Below the pieces are notes generated by a model. That model had not been told where the DNA came from. It ran no database searches and saw only the letters and a program-made list of their open reading frames with translations. A DNA stretch of 64,000 nt from Kingdonia uniflora (taxonomy: Eukaryota > Streptophyta > Magnoliopsida > Ranunculales > Circaeasteraceae), in NCBI GenBank assembly GCA_014058105.1, contig JACGCM010001812.1, positions 1 to 64,000 of the forward strand, in the 5' to 3' direction. Positions 1 through 11,899 of this stretch are shown here, in pieces (positions within the stretch are counted from its first letter, which is position 1; every line of letters begins with the position of its first letter). The position numbers and the translations under genes were made by a program.

Positions 1-2326
1 TCAATTGATAACAAGCTAATCCATTCAATCTATCTTGTGACATTGTTGACCGAGGTAGGATTTAATCAACTTCAACTTTGAAAACGTTCTTTTCAGCATA
101 TGCAACCGTAACCGGAATCGTTAACACCACTCTGTACGTAATCCAGTATTTGGGAAATTTAATTCTCTATGACTGAAGTTTATATAATTAAGCACATCAA
201 TTGCTTTTGTTATCTTCTCCGGCAAAACAAATTTAATACATCTAGTTCCGAAAATAACTCATCCCATAATATCAGACCGCATGTCATGTTTCAGATAACC
301 TTCAAGCTTTAAACAATAATCCTTCAACTTTTTATCATTTGTAGATCTGAACTTTTTCAAATCAAACAAGAAACCAAATTTTTCTCCATACTCTTTAAAT
401 TGTTCAAACCGAGTCTTAAGCTGTCACCACCTTTATCTAAAATATACAAGAAGTAATTCACTCTAAAATCATCTTCAGCTGATAGTACCACATGACCCTC
501 ATCATTCTAGTTTCATCAAATTGCCATTTCTACAAATTTTCCGCTTTTCATGAAACATCGGTTCAACATTCAATTCAATTGCAATCTCTTTCGCTTCAGC
601 CATGCAAGCTTGGAAACCATTTTCTCTATAATTTTTAAAGAAAAATATGGTTCTTCAAAACGGTTATAGCATCAATATCCATATCTTCACTCTGCAGATT
701 TTTGCTTACAACTTAACAACGTTTAATAATTAAACCAAATGCATAACCCAGCCACAAACTCAAAACTCTCGATTTTAATAGTAACCAAGTTATTTGCTTC
801 ATTCTTTGCATTAGAAGCTTTAGTAGTATTTGATAAATGAACTAGCGCATCTCATAGTTTCGAAGTTTGAAATCTTACTGCCCTAACACTTTCAATATGA
901 CTTTCCCCAACGTGTTGCAGACAAGGCTTCAATGACAATCCACTTACATGATCTTTAAGAACTTGCCACCGTTGTGTAGAAGAAGAGAACAAATTATATA
1001 ACCGTTGTATAACTCCAATAAAATGTAACGCTTTAGTGCAACAATTAACCATGTCAGATATTAAAAGATTGAGACTATGACAACCAAAAGGCGTATAAAG
1101 GCCCTCGGATTTACATCAAGTACTCTTTTTTGAACACCTATGTGCTTCCCTTTCATATTTGACCCATTATCATATCCTTGTCCCCTAACATCATCAATGT
1201 CGAGTTGAAGAGTTCTTAATACCTCTTCCAATTTGTTAAAAAGTCCAAGACCCGATGTATCGTCCACTTTCAGAAATTTAATAAAGAACTCTTCTACATT
1301 TATTGGACTCTCCGAAACATTTATACATCGTATAACAAGTGACATTTGTTCCACATGACTCATATCCGGAGTGCAATCCAGGATAACCAAAAATATCTCG
1401 CTTCTTAATTTTTTTGATGATTGAAACTTGGATCTCATCGGCTGATGTGAGTATCAACTCATTCTGGGTTTCGTGACTCAAATAATGAGTATGAAGTTTT
1501 TTCTATTTTAACTTGTCAAACATGTTCTTTCATTATCGGATCAAACTCTGCAATCATTTCAATAAACTTACAGAAAGTCCATTATTGTGTTCATCGATTT
1601 TCTCCTTCTTCCCACGAAAAGCCAATTATTGCAAGCAAGTGTTTTCACCACTGTAATTATTTCACCAATACTTACTTCCAGCGTTCTCTTTCTTGTTGAA
1701 TTCGATCTTGTTCAATTTTGTCGATCGTTATATTCTTCTTCAAGCGTATTTCCAACTCAATCCAATCGCTCATATTAATAAGATGTTCATTACTAGTCTC
1801 ATGGGATTTAAGCTTGGAAATAAGATTACGCCAATCATCAACTCCTTCTTCCGCCAAGTAAGTAGTCATTTTTTCGTGTTTAAACAACTTGCAACAAAAA
1901 CAAATACCTTATTCGAGCAATCTGAATACACAAGCCATTCCTATCTTGTTTATCCCCATTAGGTAAATAGCGTATATAATATGTGTAAGCAAAGTGTCTT
2001 TTCCGAACATCTTTTGGAAATGATTATTTATCTTTTAGGACTCTAATGGGACCTTTTTGTGACTAATGAGTCCCTTAACGACTGATCAACCCTCTCCCAA
2101 GTTCCAGGATCATAATTAATAACGGGCAAAACTTGAGTATTATCATTATCATCTTCTTCATCCAACATTTCCTCGTCACTTCTTCAATATTATTCGCATT
2201 CTCATTTTCTTGATTAACACTCTCATTTTCAACTTCTTCAATATTATTCTTATTCACAACTTCTTCAATAACGTTTTCGGTTTCCTCAATAATATCTTCA
2301 TTCCCAAGATCTCCAGTAATACCCAT
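1..2326 (-). pseudogene. hAT transposase pseudogene (TTF zinc finger / DUF4371 / dimerisation domain)
   Basis: Read on the minus strand, the pieces line up in family order. An acidic, Asn/Glu-rich N-terminus lies near 2326-2080. A TTF-type zinc-finger region follows (about 2100-1890; 'DPGTWERVDQSL' and downstream 'ILYTLFTQWG'-like remnants). DUF4371 and the RNase H-like catalytic core come next (1887-850; motifs '[15 protein letters not shown]' and a degraded 'ATRWESHIESVRAVRFQTS'). Finally there is the C-terminal hAT dimerisation segment at about 130-1 ('STMSQDRLNGLA'). Intact homologues are usually about 750-800 residues in one open frame. Here several frameshifts and stops split the frame (for example around 1888-2075 and 1061), so it cannot encode an active transposase. 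Typical ZMYM1-like transposase; no host role is implied. Confidence 0.8.
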
Positions 2327-3894
2327 ATTTACATCCTCATGACCCTCAAAACATTTTCAGTGACCAAACCTTCATTTGAAGTCCACAGTTGCTGAATTTC
2401 CCCAAAATATTATTAAGAGCCTACTTGAGAATTGGTCAATTGTCTTTCTTTTTCTTCTTGAGTCTTTTATCATGTCCACAATCTTGTTTACGCTTCAGCG
2501 TTGTCTAAAAAAATACTTTCAAGCCTCAGACTTTAAACATTTAGCTATAACTTGAGACAACTAAATTACTAAATTTACTAACAAAAATTCCAAAACAACA
2601 TTGTACATAATACATAGTAACACAAGAATAGTTGAAAACTAATAAACTATAGACAACTAAATCCAAATAGAATTGAAGAACACAACATTTAAATTAACAA
2701 TAGTAAAGTTTTCAAGCGTACCGATGTCCAATGATCCAAAAAAATCTAATGAGAAGCAAAGTAACGTAACAATGACAAATAGTAAGGCTCGTCACTCGAG
2801 TGCCTGTGCCGCAATCCACTGCAAAAACTAAAATAAACATCAATTAATTATTTAATTACCCATTAGAGAAATAATCAAGTAAAGTTAGGGTTTCTCTGAA
2901 TTTGATATTGTAAATTAGTGAAGAGATTCAAGAGATTGAGAAACTAATCAAAGTAATGTTACTAATATAAATTATGATGAGAATGAAAAGTTATTGATTT
3001 TTTTTTGCAAAAGTAAAGTTATTGATTGAAGTAACTAGATTCTTGCCCCTTGATTACATTGTGAAGCTAGTGTGTATTGGAGTTCTCTGTTGTAAGCCAA
3101 TTAACCCTAGACAATTATTTCATATGTATTTCTTCTTGATACAGTAAAAAACCCAGTTTGCTTCTTTGTGCTCTTTCCTCCCTAATTTGATCATCATCAA
3201 ACTGAATTCTTAGAAAATCTTCTTGCATAGACTTCAGCTAATCCCTAGTTTCTTTAATTTGTTGGGGGATGTAGCCAAATTTCTCTTTTTTCCACACTCT
3301 AATATCTGCTTTAAGAATCTTGAGCTTTTGAGTTAATATATACACTGGTAGTAAATTAGCTTTTGGTCAGATATTCCATAAGGTAGGAAATTAGCTTCAG
3401 ATCCCCTGAACTTATTGATCCACTGGCACTAAGTGTTAATTAGTATTATGTCCTGCTTAGTGAAGATTTTTTCTCCCCTAGTTTGGTAGTTATTGATCTA
3501 TCAAACAATTTCACGAATACAAATCAAAAACAACGACGTACCATTCTCATACCGAAGACCTTCGTGTAATCTCTCCGTCCTTGAAAACAATCACAGAGAG
3601 AAATTGTTTAGATTTTAGATTTTGAGATTTGCAAATTTTTAGGTAAACCGAGTCACAGTCTCACAGAGAGAGAGAGAGGATACAATTTGAAAGAGAAAGA
3701 ATCAGGGAGTAACCAAGTAATCCCACTTTATATATTTCTAATATTTATTTTGTACCCCTTTATCAAGATTGTAATTATCAGTTTTGTGAGAGAGAGTCAG
3801 GGAGAGACTTCCAAATATCGATAATATATACCAAAATTTTTGTTTTTGTTTTTTGGGGCCCTCCAAGATTTGGGGGCCTAAAGCAACGGCTTTA

Positions 3895-3920
3895 CTTGCC
3901 TTACCCCAGTGCCGGCCCTG
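3895..3920 (-). repeat. hAT terminal inverted repeat
   Basis: The outermost bases on the minus strand read CAGGGCCGGCACTGGGG followed by TAAGGCAAG. This is the canonical hAT end of this group. Its partner is outside the window. The adjacent 8 bp (3921-3928, AGTTTAGA) are the expected target-site duplication copy. Confidence 0.75.
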
Positions 3921-4369
3921 AGTTTAGATACCAATGATTAGTAATATAAAAAAGATTTTTGCCCATTTCCAGGAACACTTTCTTAATATCCATGGTTTAG
4001 AGATGTCTGATGAAGATGTTAGTGTCGTAGCTTGTTTCATTGAAGCCGACCTCTTTGTTACTGCAGTTGAAGAGAATACCTTGCTTACCCATCTTTCCAG
4101 CTCTCCTGCTCTCCCTTCCTCTCTCTCCTTTCACCACAAACCCTAACTAAACCACCCCCTTCCTCTCCCATTTTTTCTCATCCCCTTCCCCCAACCAACC
4201 TCTCTTTCTTGCCGGCTCCACACAACATAGGACCAAGCCCCACCCATCTACCCATCTTCACCTTCTTAGTTTCCTTCTCTTCCCATGCAGACCATGTACA
4301 ACTCTCTTCTACCCACTCACTGCCACCTCTAGTTTCTCTCCTCTCAAACCTTCTTTTCACTCCACCACC
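3921..4369 (+). other. Junction and probable LINE-A 5' leader; unassigned short open frame
   Basis: Between the hAT end and LINE-A ORF1 there is an open frame at 3934-4146 (70 residues) that matches nothing I recognise. From about 4090 to 4360 the plus strand is strongly pyrimidine-rich (runs of CTC/TCC/CCC), as in plant LINE 5' UTRs. I see no start boundary or target duplication for the LINE here, so where host DNA ends and the LINE begins is uncertain. Confidence 0.4.
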
Positions 4370-6743
4370 ATGACAGATGACCTTGACGAGAGACAGCACT
4401 GTGATCTCACCGAACTTATGGAGCAATGTTCGATTCACGACCCATCTCCGAACTTAAAGTTTGATCCCTCGGAATGGGGTTCGTTACAAAATAGCTGGAA
4501 GTATGCGATTGCCTTCAAATCTATTTCTCCTCATCTAAAAGAGCAGGTTATAAGTGACGGCATTCGGCGAGAATGGGCTAAAATCATCCCTACGATTCCC
4601 CAGATAACTTTCGAACAAACTTCCAAAGTGTTCACGGCGAATATCAAAACCAAACAAGACTTCCAGACCATTCTTGCAACCCCGCCGGCCAACATTTTCG
4701 GCTATTCTATACTTCAGTGGCCGTTCGACCCCCTTCTTCATCAAAGCGAACTCTCGTTTTCTCGCTACTTGTGTTGGGTGCAAATCTCTGGTCTCCCCTG
4801 TTGCCTCCTCTAGCCGAACACACTTGTTTCTATTGGCAACAAATTAGGAGAATATGTTAAGGATGACCTGCGCTCGGCCGAGGTCAAACCGAAAAAAAAT
4901 GGCTTCGTTAGAATCCAAGTTAACCTGTTTACTGATAAACCCCTTATTCTTTCGATCAACGTTCCACGACCGGGAAACTATGGTGTGGCGAGGCTCACGG
5001 TAAAGTACGAGCGCTTAGAAGGGTTTTGCCCGTTATGCGGAATCATTTCGCATTCACTGGCATTATGCCCGAAATATGCCTGCATTCTTCAAGAACAGAA
5101 CAGGCTGGATATTACCAAAAACTTTGACTTCCCCTATGGAACTCACGTCCAAGTGCATCCCCCAAAGAACATGCCAAACGCAGCCCTGCAAAACCAGTAC
5201 AAAAAAACCCAAACTACGCCACTTCAGGCGGACCAAACAACCCCTAAACCCACTCAGATTCCCCGACAAGCTGACCCATCCAACATTAACAGCAACAGGG
5301 GTGTCAACAACATCATACAAACCGCCATCGTCAAACTTAACTCATGGTCGAGATACGAGACAGCTACTCGGTTTTACCAGCAAATACCCAACACAACTGA
5401 TTTCTTTTCGCAATAGCAGCATCTCATAGGGGAATCCTTGCAACAAACTCGATGCTTATACGACGAGCCGAGCCCGAACTGTCCCAACTCCGGCAGAAGA
5501 AACATACAAAAACCAAGGTTTAAAACAGAAACCTGCATGCAGGTATGGAAGAGATCAACTCCCGAAAACGTACGAGCGTAGTATGCAAAGTCAATTGATG
5601 TGTTAGGAACAAACCCAAACATTTATGAGTTGCCGGCCCTGGCCCCACAACCCATCTCAAATCCGCAACTCTATCGGGCACCGTTGGAACTTGGTGTCCT
5701 GCGTACGCCAACAAAAAACCACACTCCTCTCCTTCTAGGCTTGGACCTCTAAAACTACCTGCAACAGGCAGCTGACTTGAGCCCAAGGCCCTTTGCAGAT
5801 CCGAGCCCACAACCCCATGTCTTTAGACCCAAACTTACCTCGGCCCAATGCAGTACCAAGCCCTATTCAACTGGCCCTGAGCCCGATGCTGCTCCTCAAA
5901 AACCCACACACTTTCCAGCTGGACCAATTTCTCAAGGAAACCAATGATGTTCCTGATTCCATAACTCTTTCCCGCAAGCTGAACTTTGGCACGGGAAAAT
6001 TTGCCTCTTTGGAGAATAGCCCACCAACCCCTCAACACTCCCATTTAGACCTCTCTCTCAGCCCGGCCCAATCAACCCAAGGCACTGTTCTCAAGCCTAC
6101 CCCACTTAGGCCCAATCCAATGAAAATCATCTCCACCAACAGTATTACCGAACTCTCCTCGGAGACAGCTTCTTTCCTGAACCTTACGGTCTCATCAGAA
6201 GATTCTGAACCTTTTGAGAACGAGCATGCATCGTCGGGAACATCGGGATGGCACACTCCGGCATCACATGAAATCTTTGCCTCGCAAGACCTTTCTCGTG
6301 AAAGCCGAGCCTCTCCCGCTTCCACAGCACCTGGAAAGCGCAAGCACAGCCGAGACAAATGCATCACGGACGAGGACGAGGACAAGGGGGACTCGACAGC
6401 TCCCGCTAAGGTACGCCCTAGAATTTCTTTAACCGCCCTTTCTCAAAATTTCTTTGTAACTGGTTTTGATAATGGCCCCAAACATGCTATATTTTTGACA
6501 CGATGCACACACCGACACCCACGCTTTGAAAAATGGAAATTTAAACATGAACCACGGCCTCACCTCGACCAACCTAGAATGTATGATAGTAACACATACT
6601 CTTCTTACGAGCTCCCCAGTAATTCAGTTTCGGATCACCGAAAGGGACCTCGTCACTGGCCCACAAGGAATAAACTCTCCCAGTTCATTTACTTTACCAA
6701 CATTGATTTAAGGGATAGCCGCTCATCACAAAAAAGACGTTAA
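4370..6743 (+). pseudogene. LINE-A ORF1 (gag-like, zinc-knuckle protein), broken
   Basis: Starts at ATG 4370. The first 147 codons resemble the DUF4283-type N-terminal region of plant LINE ORF1 proteins, which coat the element RNA. A TAG at 4811-4813 interrupts it. The same frame then continues with a basic stretch and a CX2CX4HX4C zinc knuckle (FCPLCGIISHSLALC, near 5025-5070), followed by a Pro/Gln/Thr-rich tail. A stop at 5414-5416 and further stops follow. After a frame change around 5.8-5.9 kb, the open frame 5793-6743 supplies a Ser/Pro-rich low-complexity C-terminal part. At least two stops and one frameshift make it non-functional. ORF1 proteins bind nucleic acid in the retrotransposition RNP. 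The identity of the tail beyond the zinc knuckle is inferred from position. Confidence 0.75.
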
Positions 6744-7109
6744 ACGGGATTAGGAAAACCTGGTATATGATCAAACTTGGTAGACCCCATTTTTCTATCC
6801 CTGCCCTAACCAAAACACTCCAACAGATGGACAACAAGCAACAGACCCCTCTCTCCCGACCCCCTTCACGAAGAGGTCACCTAGAATGGTTAGCTGGAAT
6901 TGTTGGAGGTCTTTCACAAGGCGCGCCCGCAAACATTTAAATCGACCTGGAGTCTCCACGCTCTATCGCGCCAACGGCACGCATCCTTCAAGCCTAAAAA
7001 ACTCCTTCATGTGCCTCTCTCTCCCGCAGTTTAAACCTGAGGGGGAGATCCCGACCCTGGCATACACTCCCTCAACTCTCTCGGAAGTGGGCCCGACACC
7101 GGCCCTCGG

Positions 7110-10100
7110 TTGGAAATGATTTTCACCTCCTGGAACTGTAGAGGGAGTGGAAAATGTTCCACTCTCCGAGAATTCCTTAATATCCAAAAGAAGCACAACC
7201 CGGACATTATCTTTCTCTCCGAAACGAAGGCCACTGAGGCGGATTCCTTCTGCAAGTTTTCTTCTTTGGGGTTTGACCACTCCCATTGCATGCCGGCCAC
7301 GAGTAACCATGGCGGTGGATTGTGGCTGGCATGGCACAAAGATATTGACCTGACAATCCTGGCCTCATCCCAACGGAGTATTGATGTTCTGATCTCTTCC
7401 TATAATGGCCTTAACAACCTTGATACGCAACCTATTCACTGGATGTGCTCTTTCACGTACGGTCCTCCTGAACATCATCATAGGGGCCCTTACTGGGACT
7501 CCATTACCGCGTTGGCCAACAACATCCTTGTCCCCTGGCTCCTTATTGGAGACCTCAACGGCATCACCTCGGCGGATGAAAAATGTGGGCAGATCCCCTC
7601 CGACCACACCCTTCCTAATCCCCTGGCTGAGTTCATTTTCAACGCTCCCATGATCGACTTGGGGTTTTCCGGTGTCCCTTTCACCTGGTCCAACAAATGG
7701 CGCGGCCCAGACTTGACTAAGATGCGCCTTGATCGGGCTCTGGTATTAGATAACTAGCGCACCCACTTCCCGGACGCCAACATCAAGAATCTGCCAATCA
7801 TAGGATCAGATCACGGCCCTATCATTCTCAACACCGATCCTATCAGTCACCAACTCCCCAAACAATTTAACTTCCTCTCTCTCTGGACCAAACACCACGA
7901 GTTTCCTGACATTATTAAGACCGCTTGGAGCACCCCTCAAAGTGGCACCCGTCCCCTCTGGCTTTGCAAAAAGCTTTGTCAAACTAAGCAGGCCCTCCGC
8001 ACATAGAACCGCACCGTGTTTAATTTCACGCCTGGCACTATCCAATCGATCAGGGACCAGATTGATCAGGCTCAGCAAGCTGTCCCCTCGGAAGCCCACA
8101 CCCTTATCGAGCAAGAACTGAACCAAAAGCTCACGCACATCCTCCTCCAGGAAGAAACCCTCTGGCGGGACAAGTCGCGGGAAACCAGGCTTAAAGAGGG
8201 GGACAGGAACACTCGGTTTTTCCATCTATCCACCATTTTTCAGAGACGAACAAATTCTATCCCTAGAGTTCGTAAGGCTGATGGTCAATGGGCTAAAGAC
8301 CACAGAGATATAGGTGAAACTTTCCTCTCCTACTATGACAATCTTTTCACTTCCTCTGATCCCCCTCTTTCCATCAACTCTCTCAACCTCCTCGACCAAA
8401 TCATCACCCCTGAGGATAACACCCAGCTCACTTTGAACCCCACTTTAGATGAAGTCCGCACTGCTCTCTTCTCGATGAACCCTAACAAATCCCCTGGCCC
8501 AGACGGTTTCACCCCTCTGTTTTATTAAAAATCCTGGAATTCCATCAAAGATAACCTTTTCTAAGCTACCATCTCTTTCTTCCAATTGAGCCATCTCCTT
8601 GCTGAATATAACCACACCAACATCACCCTCATTCCCAAGATTAAGAACCCTACGCACCCAGAACATTGCAGGCCCATCAGCCTCTGTAACGTTAAATTTA
8701 AAATCATTACTAAAATTTTGACCACCACACTCAAACCTCTTCTTAACAAGCTCATCTCCCCTATGCAAAATGCTTTTGTTCCTGGACAACAAATTTTTGA
8801 TAATATTATCATGGCCCAGGAGCTTCTTAGATCCCTCAAGAAGAAGAAAGGGTCGAAGGGCAGTATGGCCATTAAGCTAGACCTGAGTAAAGCTTTTGAT
8901 AGGGTTGAATGGCCATTTCTCATTGAAACGATGAAATCCATGGGCTTCTGTGGAAAATGGTGTGACTGGATACTCCAATGTATCTCTACAACAACCCTCT
9001 CTTTCAACCTTGATGGTTCGCCATACGGCTTTCTCAAACCGGGGCGGGAAATCCGTCAGGGAGACCCTCTCTCTCCTTTCTTTTTCCTTATTTGCACGGA
9101 GGTTCTCTCCCGCCTTATTGCCAAAGCAGAGGCCCAAGGAAATCTTCAAGGCATCAAAACCACCTGCGGTAGCACCCCGGTTTCGCATCTTCTCTTTGCC
9201 GACGACTGCTTCATTTTTTGCAAAGCAAACATTGCAAAAGCTAGTCATCTCAATGACGTGCTCAACACTTTCAAGGTCGTTTCTGGTCAAGAGATCAACC
9301 TGGCTAAATCCTACATTCTCTTTAGCAAGAATTGCCATCACCGTCACTTTAAGCTCATCCAACGTACCCTCCACATTAAAAAAGATGCTGGAGGTCATCA
9401 ATACTTGGGAGCCCCCCTCACGTTCGACCAGAAAAAAAAACCTTAACTTTCAAGACATTATCACCCGTGTGTCGGGACGGATCGAGGGCTGGAAGGTAAA
9501 AAACCTGTCCCAAGCTAGCCGCCTCACCCTTATTAAAGTTGTTCAATCAGTAATCCCCTCTTTCCATATGTCTGCTTTCACCTTCCCCCACAAGATCTGT
9601 AAACAGTTGGACTCCATCAACTCCCATTTTCTCAGGGGCACTAAGGCTAACGGACAGCATATGCATTCCCCTATTAGCTGGAAAAACATCTGTCAACCGT
9701 TCAAACTTGGGGGTTTGGGCATCCGCTCCACCCTTGCCCACAACCAAGATCTTCAGGCCAAACTTTTCTGGAGAGTTATCAAAGAACCGGATAAACTTTG
9801 GTCGTACAACCTCAAGCAAAGCTACTCCCCTCATGAATCGATTATGACCGTCTCCCCTAAACCCTCAGACTCCTGGATTAGGAAGGGTATCATCGCTGCC
9901 AGAAATAGGATCTAGTCGGACCTTATCTGCAATGTGGAAGATGGTAAGAGCATTGATTGCTGGCTTAAACCGTGGATCCCCTCCATTCCTCATGGCCGGC
10001 CTTTAGGTCCGATCCCGCGGACTCATCCTTTCTCGAGGGTCTCGGAACTTATTTGCCAGCATCAAAGGTCCTGGAAGGAATCTCTCATCCGTGCTAATTT

Positions 10101-11150
10101 CCACAAAGATATTGCCGATGCCATCCTTTGTATTCCTCTCAGTAGATTCACTTCCAAAGATACTCTTCGTTGGCGTCAAAATGGCATACTCACTGCCAAA
10201 TCCGTTTACCGCTCTACCCTCCCAGATCCTAGGAATCCTTATTCGCTCACCCCACCCATGTTCAACTGGAAGACAATTTGAAATATTAATGTCCCCTTCA
10301 AAATTTAATTTTTTGTGTGGAAAGCTCTACAGGATGGTATCCCTACCAAAAGAAATCTATGGTTCGGCGATCCCAATTGGGACACTATGTGTTCCAGATG
10401 CGGGGAAGAAGAGGAAACCACAACCCATGCCCTCTTTTCCTGTAAACATATTTGAGACTTTTGGTATGCTTTCGACCCTTCTATTGATTTTCAAAGTTGG
10501 ACTTATACTGACTCTCTCTTTTGTCTGATTCAAAAGCTTGCTCAGCATGGGAATTCCTCCCCCAACCACCCAGTATGGGGGAAGCTCAGCTCCTTCTTTT
10601 ATGTTATCTGGCTTAGTAGAAATGATCTTATTTTCAATTATGCTCCTTCTTTTCCAGCAGCCGCAGTGTGCAGAGCCGCCTCTTATCTGGTCTCACCAAC
10701 TTCCCCACCCCCTGAACAGTACTCCTCGTATTTGTCTTCCTCCCGATGTCGAGGAGGGATGGCATACTATTCTCGTGGACGAAGCTTAAGGACTCACCAG
10801 GCAGTTCTGGCTTTGTTGTCAAAACCCATTCTAGTTTGATTATTGGCGCAGGGTATGACTCCTCTTGGACAGCGGATCCGGAAGAGGCCGAGGCACTTTC
10901 AGTGATCAGAGGCATTAGAGCAACGCGTAGTCTAGGAATTGAGCGACTGATGGTTCTTACGGACTGCCGATGCCTTTTTTGGCCTACGAGACAGGATCTG
11001 TTGACCTTTCCTGGGGAGCTCTTACCCTTGCTCCAGATTTGCTTGCACTCGCCTCGAGCTTCTCAGAGTTCAAATTTTGTTATATCAGCCGTTGTTGTAA
11101 TTTTGAATCCCATGCCTTGGCTTCGAAAGGAGGTATAGCTCCTTATTTTT
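7110..11150 (+). pseudogene. LINE-A ORF2: endonuclease - reverse transcriptase - zf-RVT - RNase H, broken
   Basis: ORF2 begins near ATG 7110 with an APE-type endonuclease (WNCRGSG, LSETKA, GDLNGI, GVPFTWSN, then GSDHGP near 7806). Stops at about 7755, 8004 and 8526 interrupt the same frame. The reverse transcriptase follows (PISLCNVKFK near 8680, RQGDPLSPFFF near 9055, catalytic FADD near 9197, YLGAPL near 9410). The frame shifts at a nine-A run around 9431-9440. It continues through the thumb and a zf-RVT motif (CSRCGEEEETTTHALFSC, about 10390-10445). The final part, about 10760-11140 in shifted frames, is an RNase H fold: 'ILVDEA', 'EEAEALSVIRGI', 'MVLTDCR' and a terminal 'NFESHALAS', i.e. 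the Asp/Glu/Asp positions plus the N-x-x-A-H-x-L-A-like end. This matches plant L1 lineages that acquired an archaeal-like RNase H. Confidence 0.85.
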
Positions 11151-11410
11151 CAAACTTTGAGCCGGTTTTGGCAACTTCTAATATATTGGTCTTTTCTTGC
11201 TTTAAAAAAAAAACCCCACAGGATAAGTTAAAAAATTATTTTCTACCACAAGTAAATTTTAATCCTTCTAGAACTCACGATTAAACTATCTATTTTTCTT
11301 AATCCAGCCCAAATCCTTAACACAAGCAATACCTTTTTGTTCAATTTTTTAGCTTCAATTGAGAATATGTTTACATAATCAAAGCAAAAAATACAAAACT
11401 TGGAGAATAT

Positions 11411-11669
11411 TGTTGGATATCAAGTACTCAAGACTAACATACACATATACTCAAATAGATATGTGAGAAAAAAGAGATTAATATATTGATTGAAAACCTT
11501 GAGATTAATGTAGGTTTCTCTGGGTTGCAATACTGAACCCTTATTGGGATATAAATAACTCACCATAAACTTTCCTCATAAATCCTGGCTTACATGGGCT
11601 TGTTAGGAGCCCAGTAGGACACCCCAACCCAGTTGGGTTCCTACCTTGGGCCGGACCCAACTCCTAACA
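11411..11669 (-). repeat. Ty1/copia 3' LTR (259 bp)
   Basis: The segment starts TGTTGGATAT and ends CTCCTAACA, giving TG...CA termini with a short imperfect inverted repeat (TGTTGG / CCTAACA). Read on the minus strand, it is immediately preceded by a polypurine tract (AAGGGGGAG, about 11670-11680), as expected for the 3' LTR of a minus-strand copia element. The matching 5' LTR is missing, because the upstream half of the element has been replaced by chromovirus sequence. Confidence 0.7.
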
Positions 11670-11899
11670 CTCCCCCTTGGGTTGTTCCATACCAGGACGA
11701 CTTGCCTCATCAAAGCCTCTGCCTAGTAAAATCTTTTTGGGCAAAAAGTTGTGCAAGGAAAGAGTACAATCATGTGCCCTGCATGGGTTGTGGATACGTA
11801 TACGTTGTTTCATCAAAACCTCTAGTCAATAAAACCTCTTGGAATAAAAATTGCACTATAAAAAAAAATTAACACGCATATGTCCATGTCAGGACGGCA

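Larger units (their letters stand above)
1..3920 (-). mobile_element. hAT-superfamily DNA transposon, truncated by the window start
   Basis: The segment holds a broken hAT transposase gene on the minus strand. It ends at 3920 in a terminal inverted repeat that, read on the minus strand, starts CAGGGCCGGCACTGGGG, the usual end of plant hAT elements of the ZMYM1-like/DUF4371 group. The G/C-rich subterminal stretch (about 3855-3910) and the AT-rich non-coding 2.4-3.85 kb are element interior. That interior also contains a short GA run near 3660-3680 and no further coding sequence that I recognise. The other end and the matching 8-bp target duplication lie left of base 1. Non-autonomous now, because the transposase is broken. 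Confidence 0.8.
4086..11214 (+). mobile_element. LINE-A: degenerate full-size plant L1 retrotransposon
   Basis: A non-LTR retrotransposon about 7.1 kb long on the plus strand. In order it has a pyrimidine-rich leader, ORF1 with a zinc knuckle (4370-6743), and ORF2 (7110 to about 11150) with endonuclease, reverse transcriptase, zf-RVT and RNase H. It ends in a short A-run at about 11203-11214. Both ORFs carry several stops and frameshifts, so the copy is dead, although the domains are still easy to read. The 5' boundary is approximate. It differs from LINE-B and LINE-C, which lack a visible RNase H domain. Confidence 0.85.

Noticed and set aside
1587..1962. Plus-strand frames inside the hAT region
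   Set aside because: They are shadows of the minus-strand transposase pseudogene.
5793..6743. A 316-codon frame as a separate host gene
   Set aside because: Position, strand and Pro/Ser-rich composition fit the tail of LINE-A ORF1 after a frame change; no promoter or independent domain is seen.
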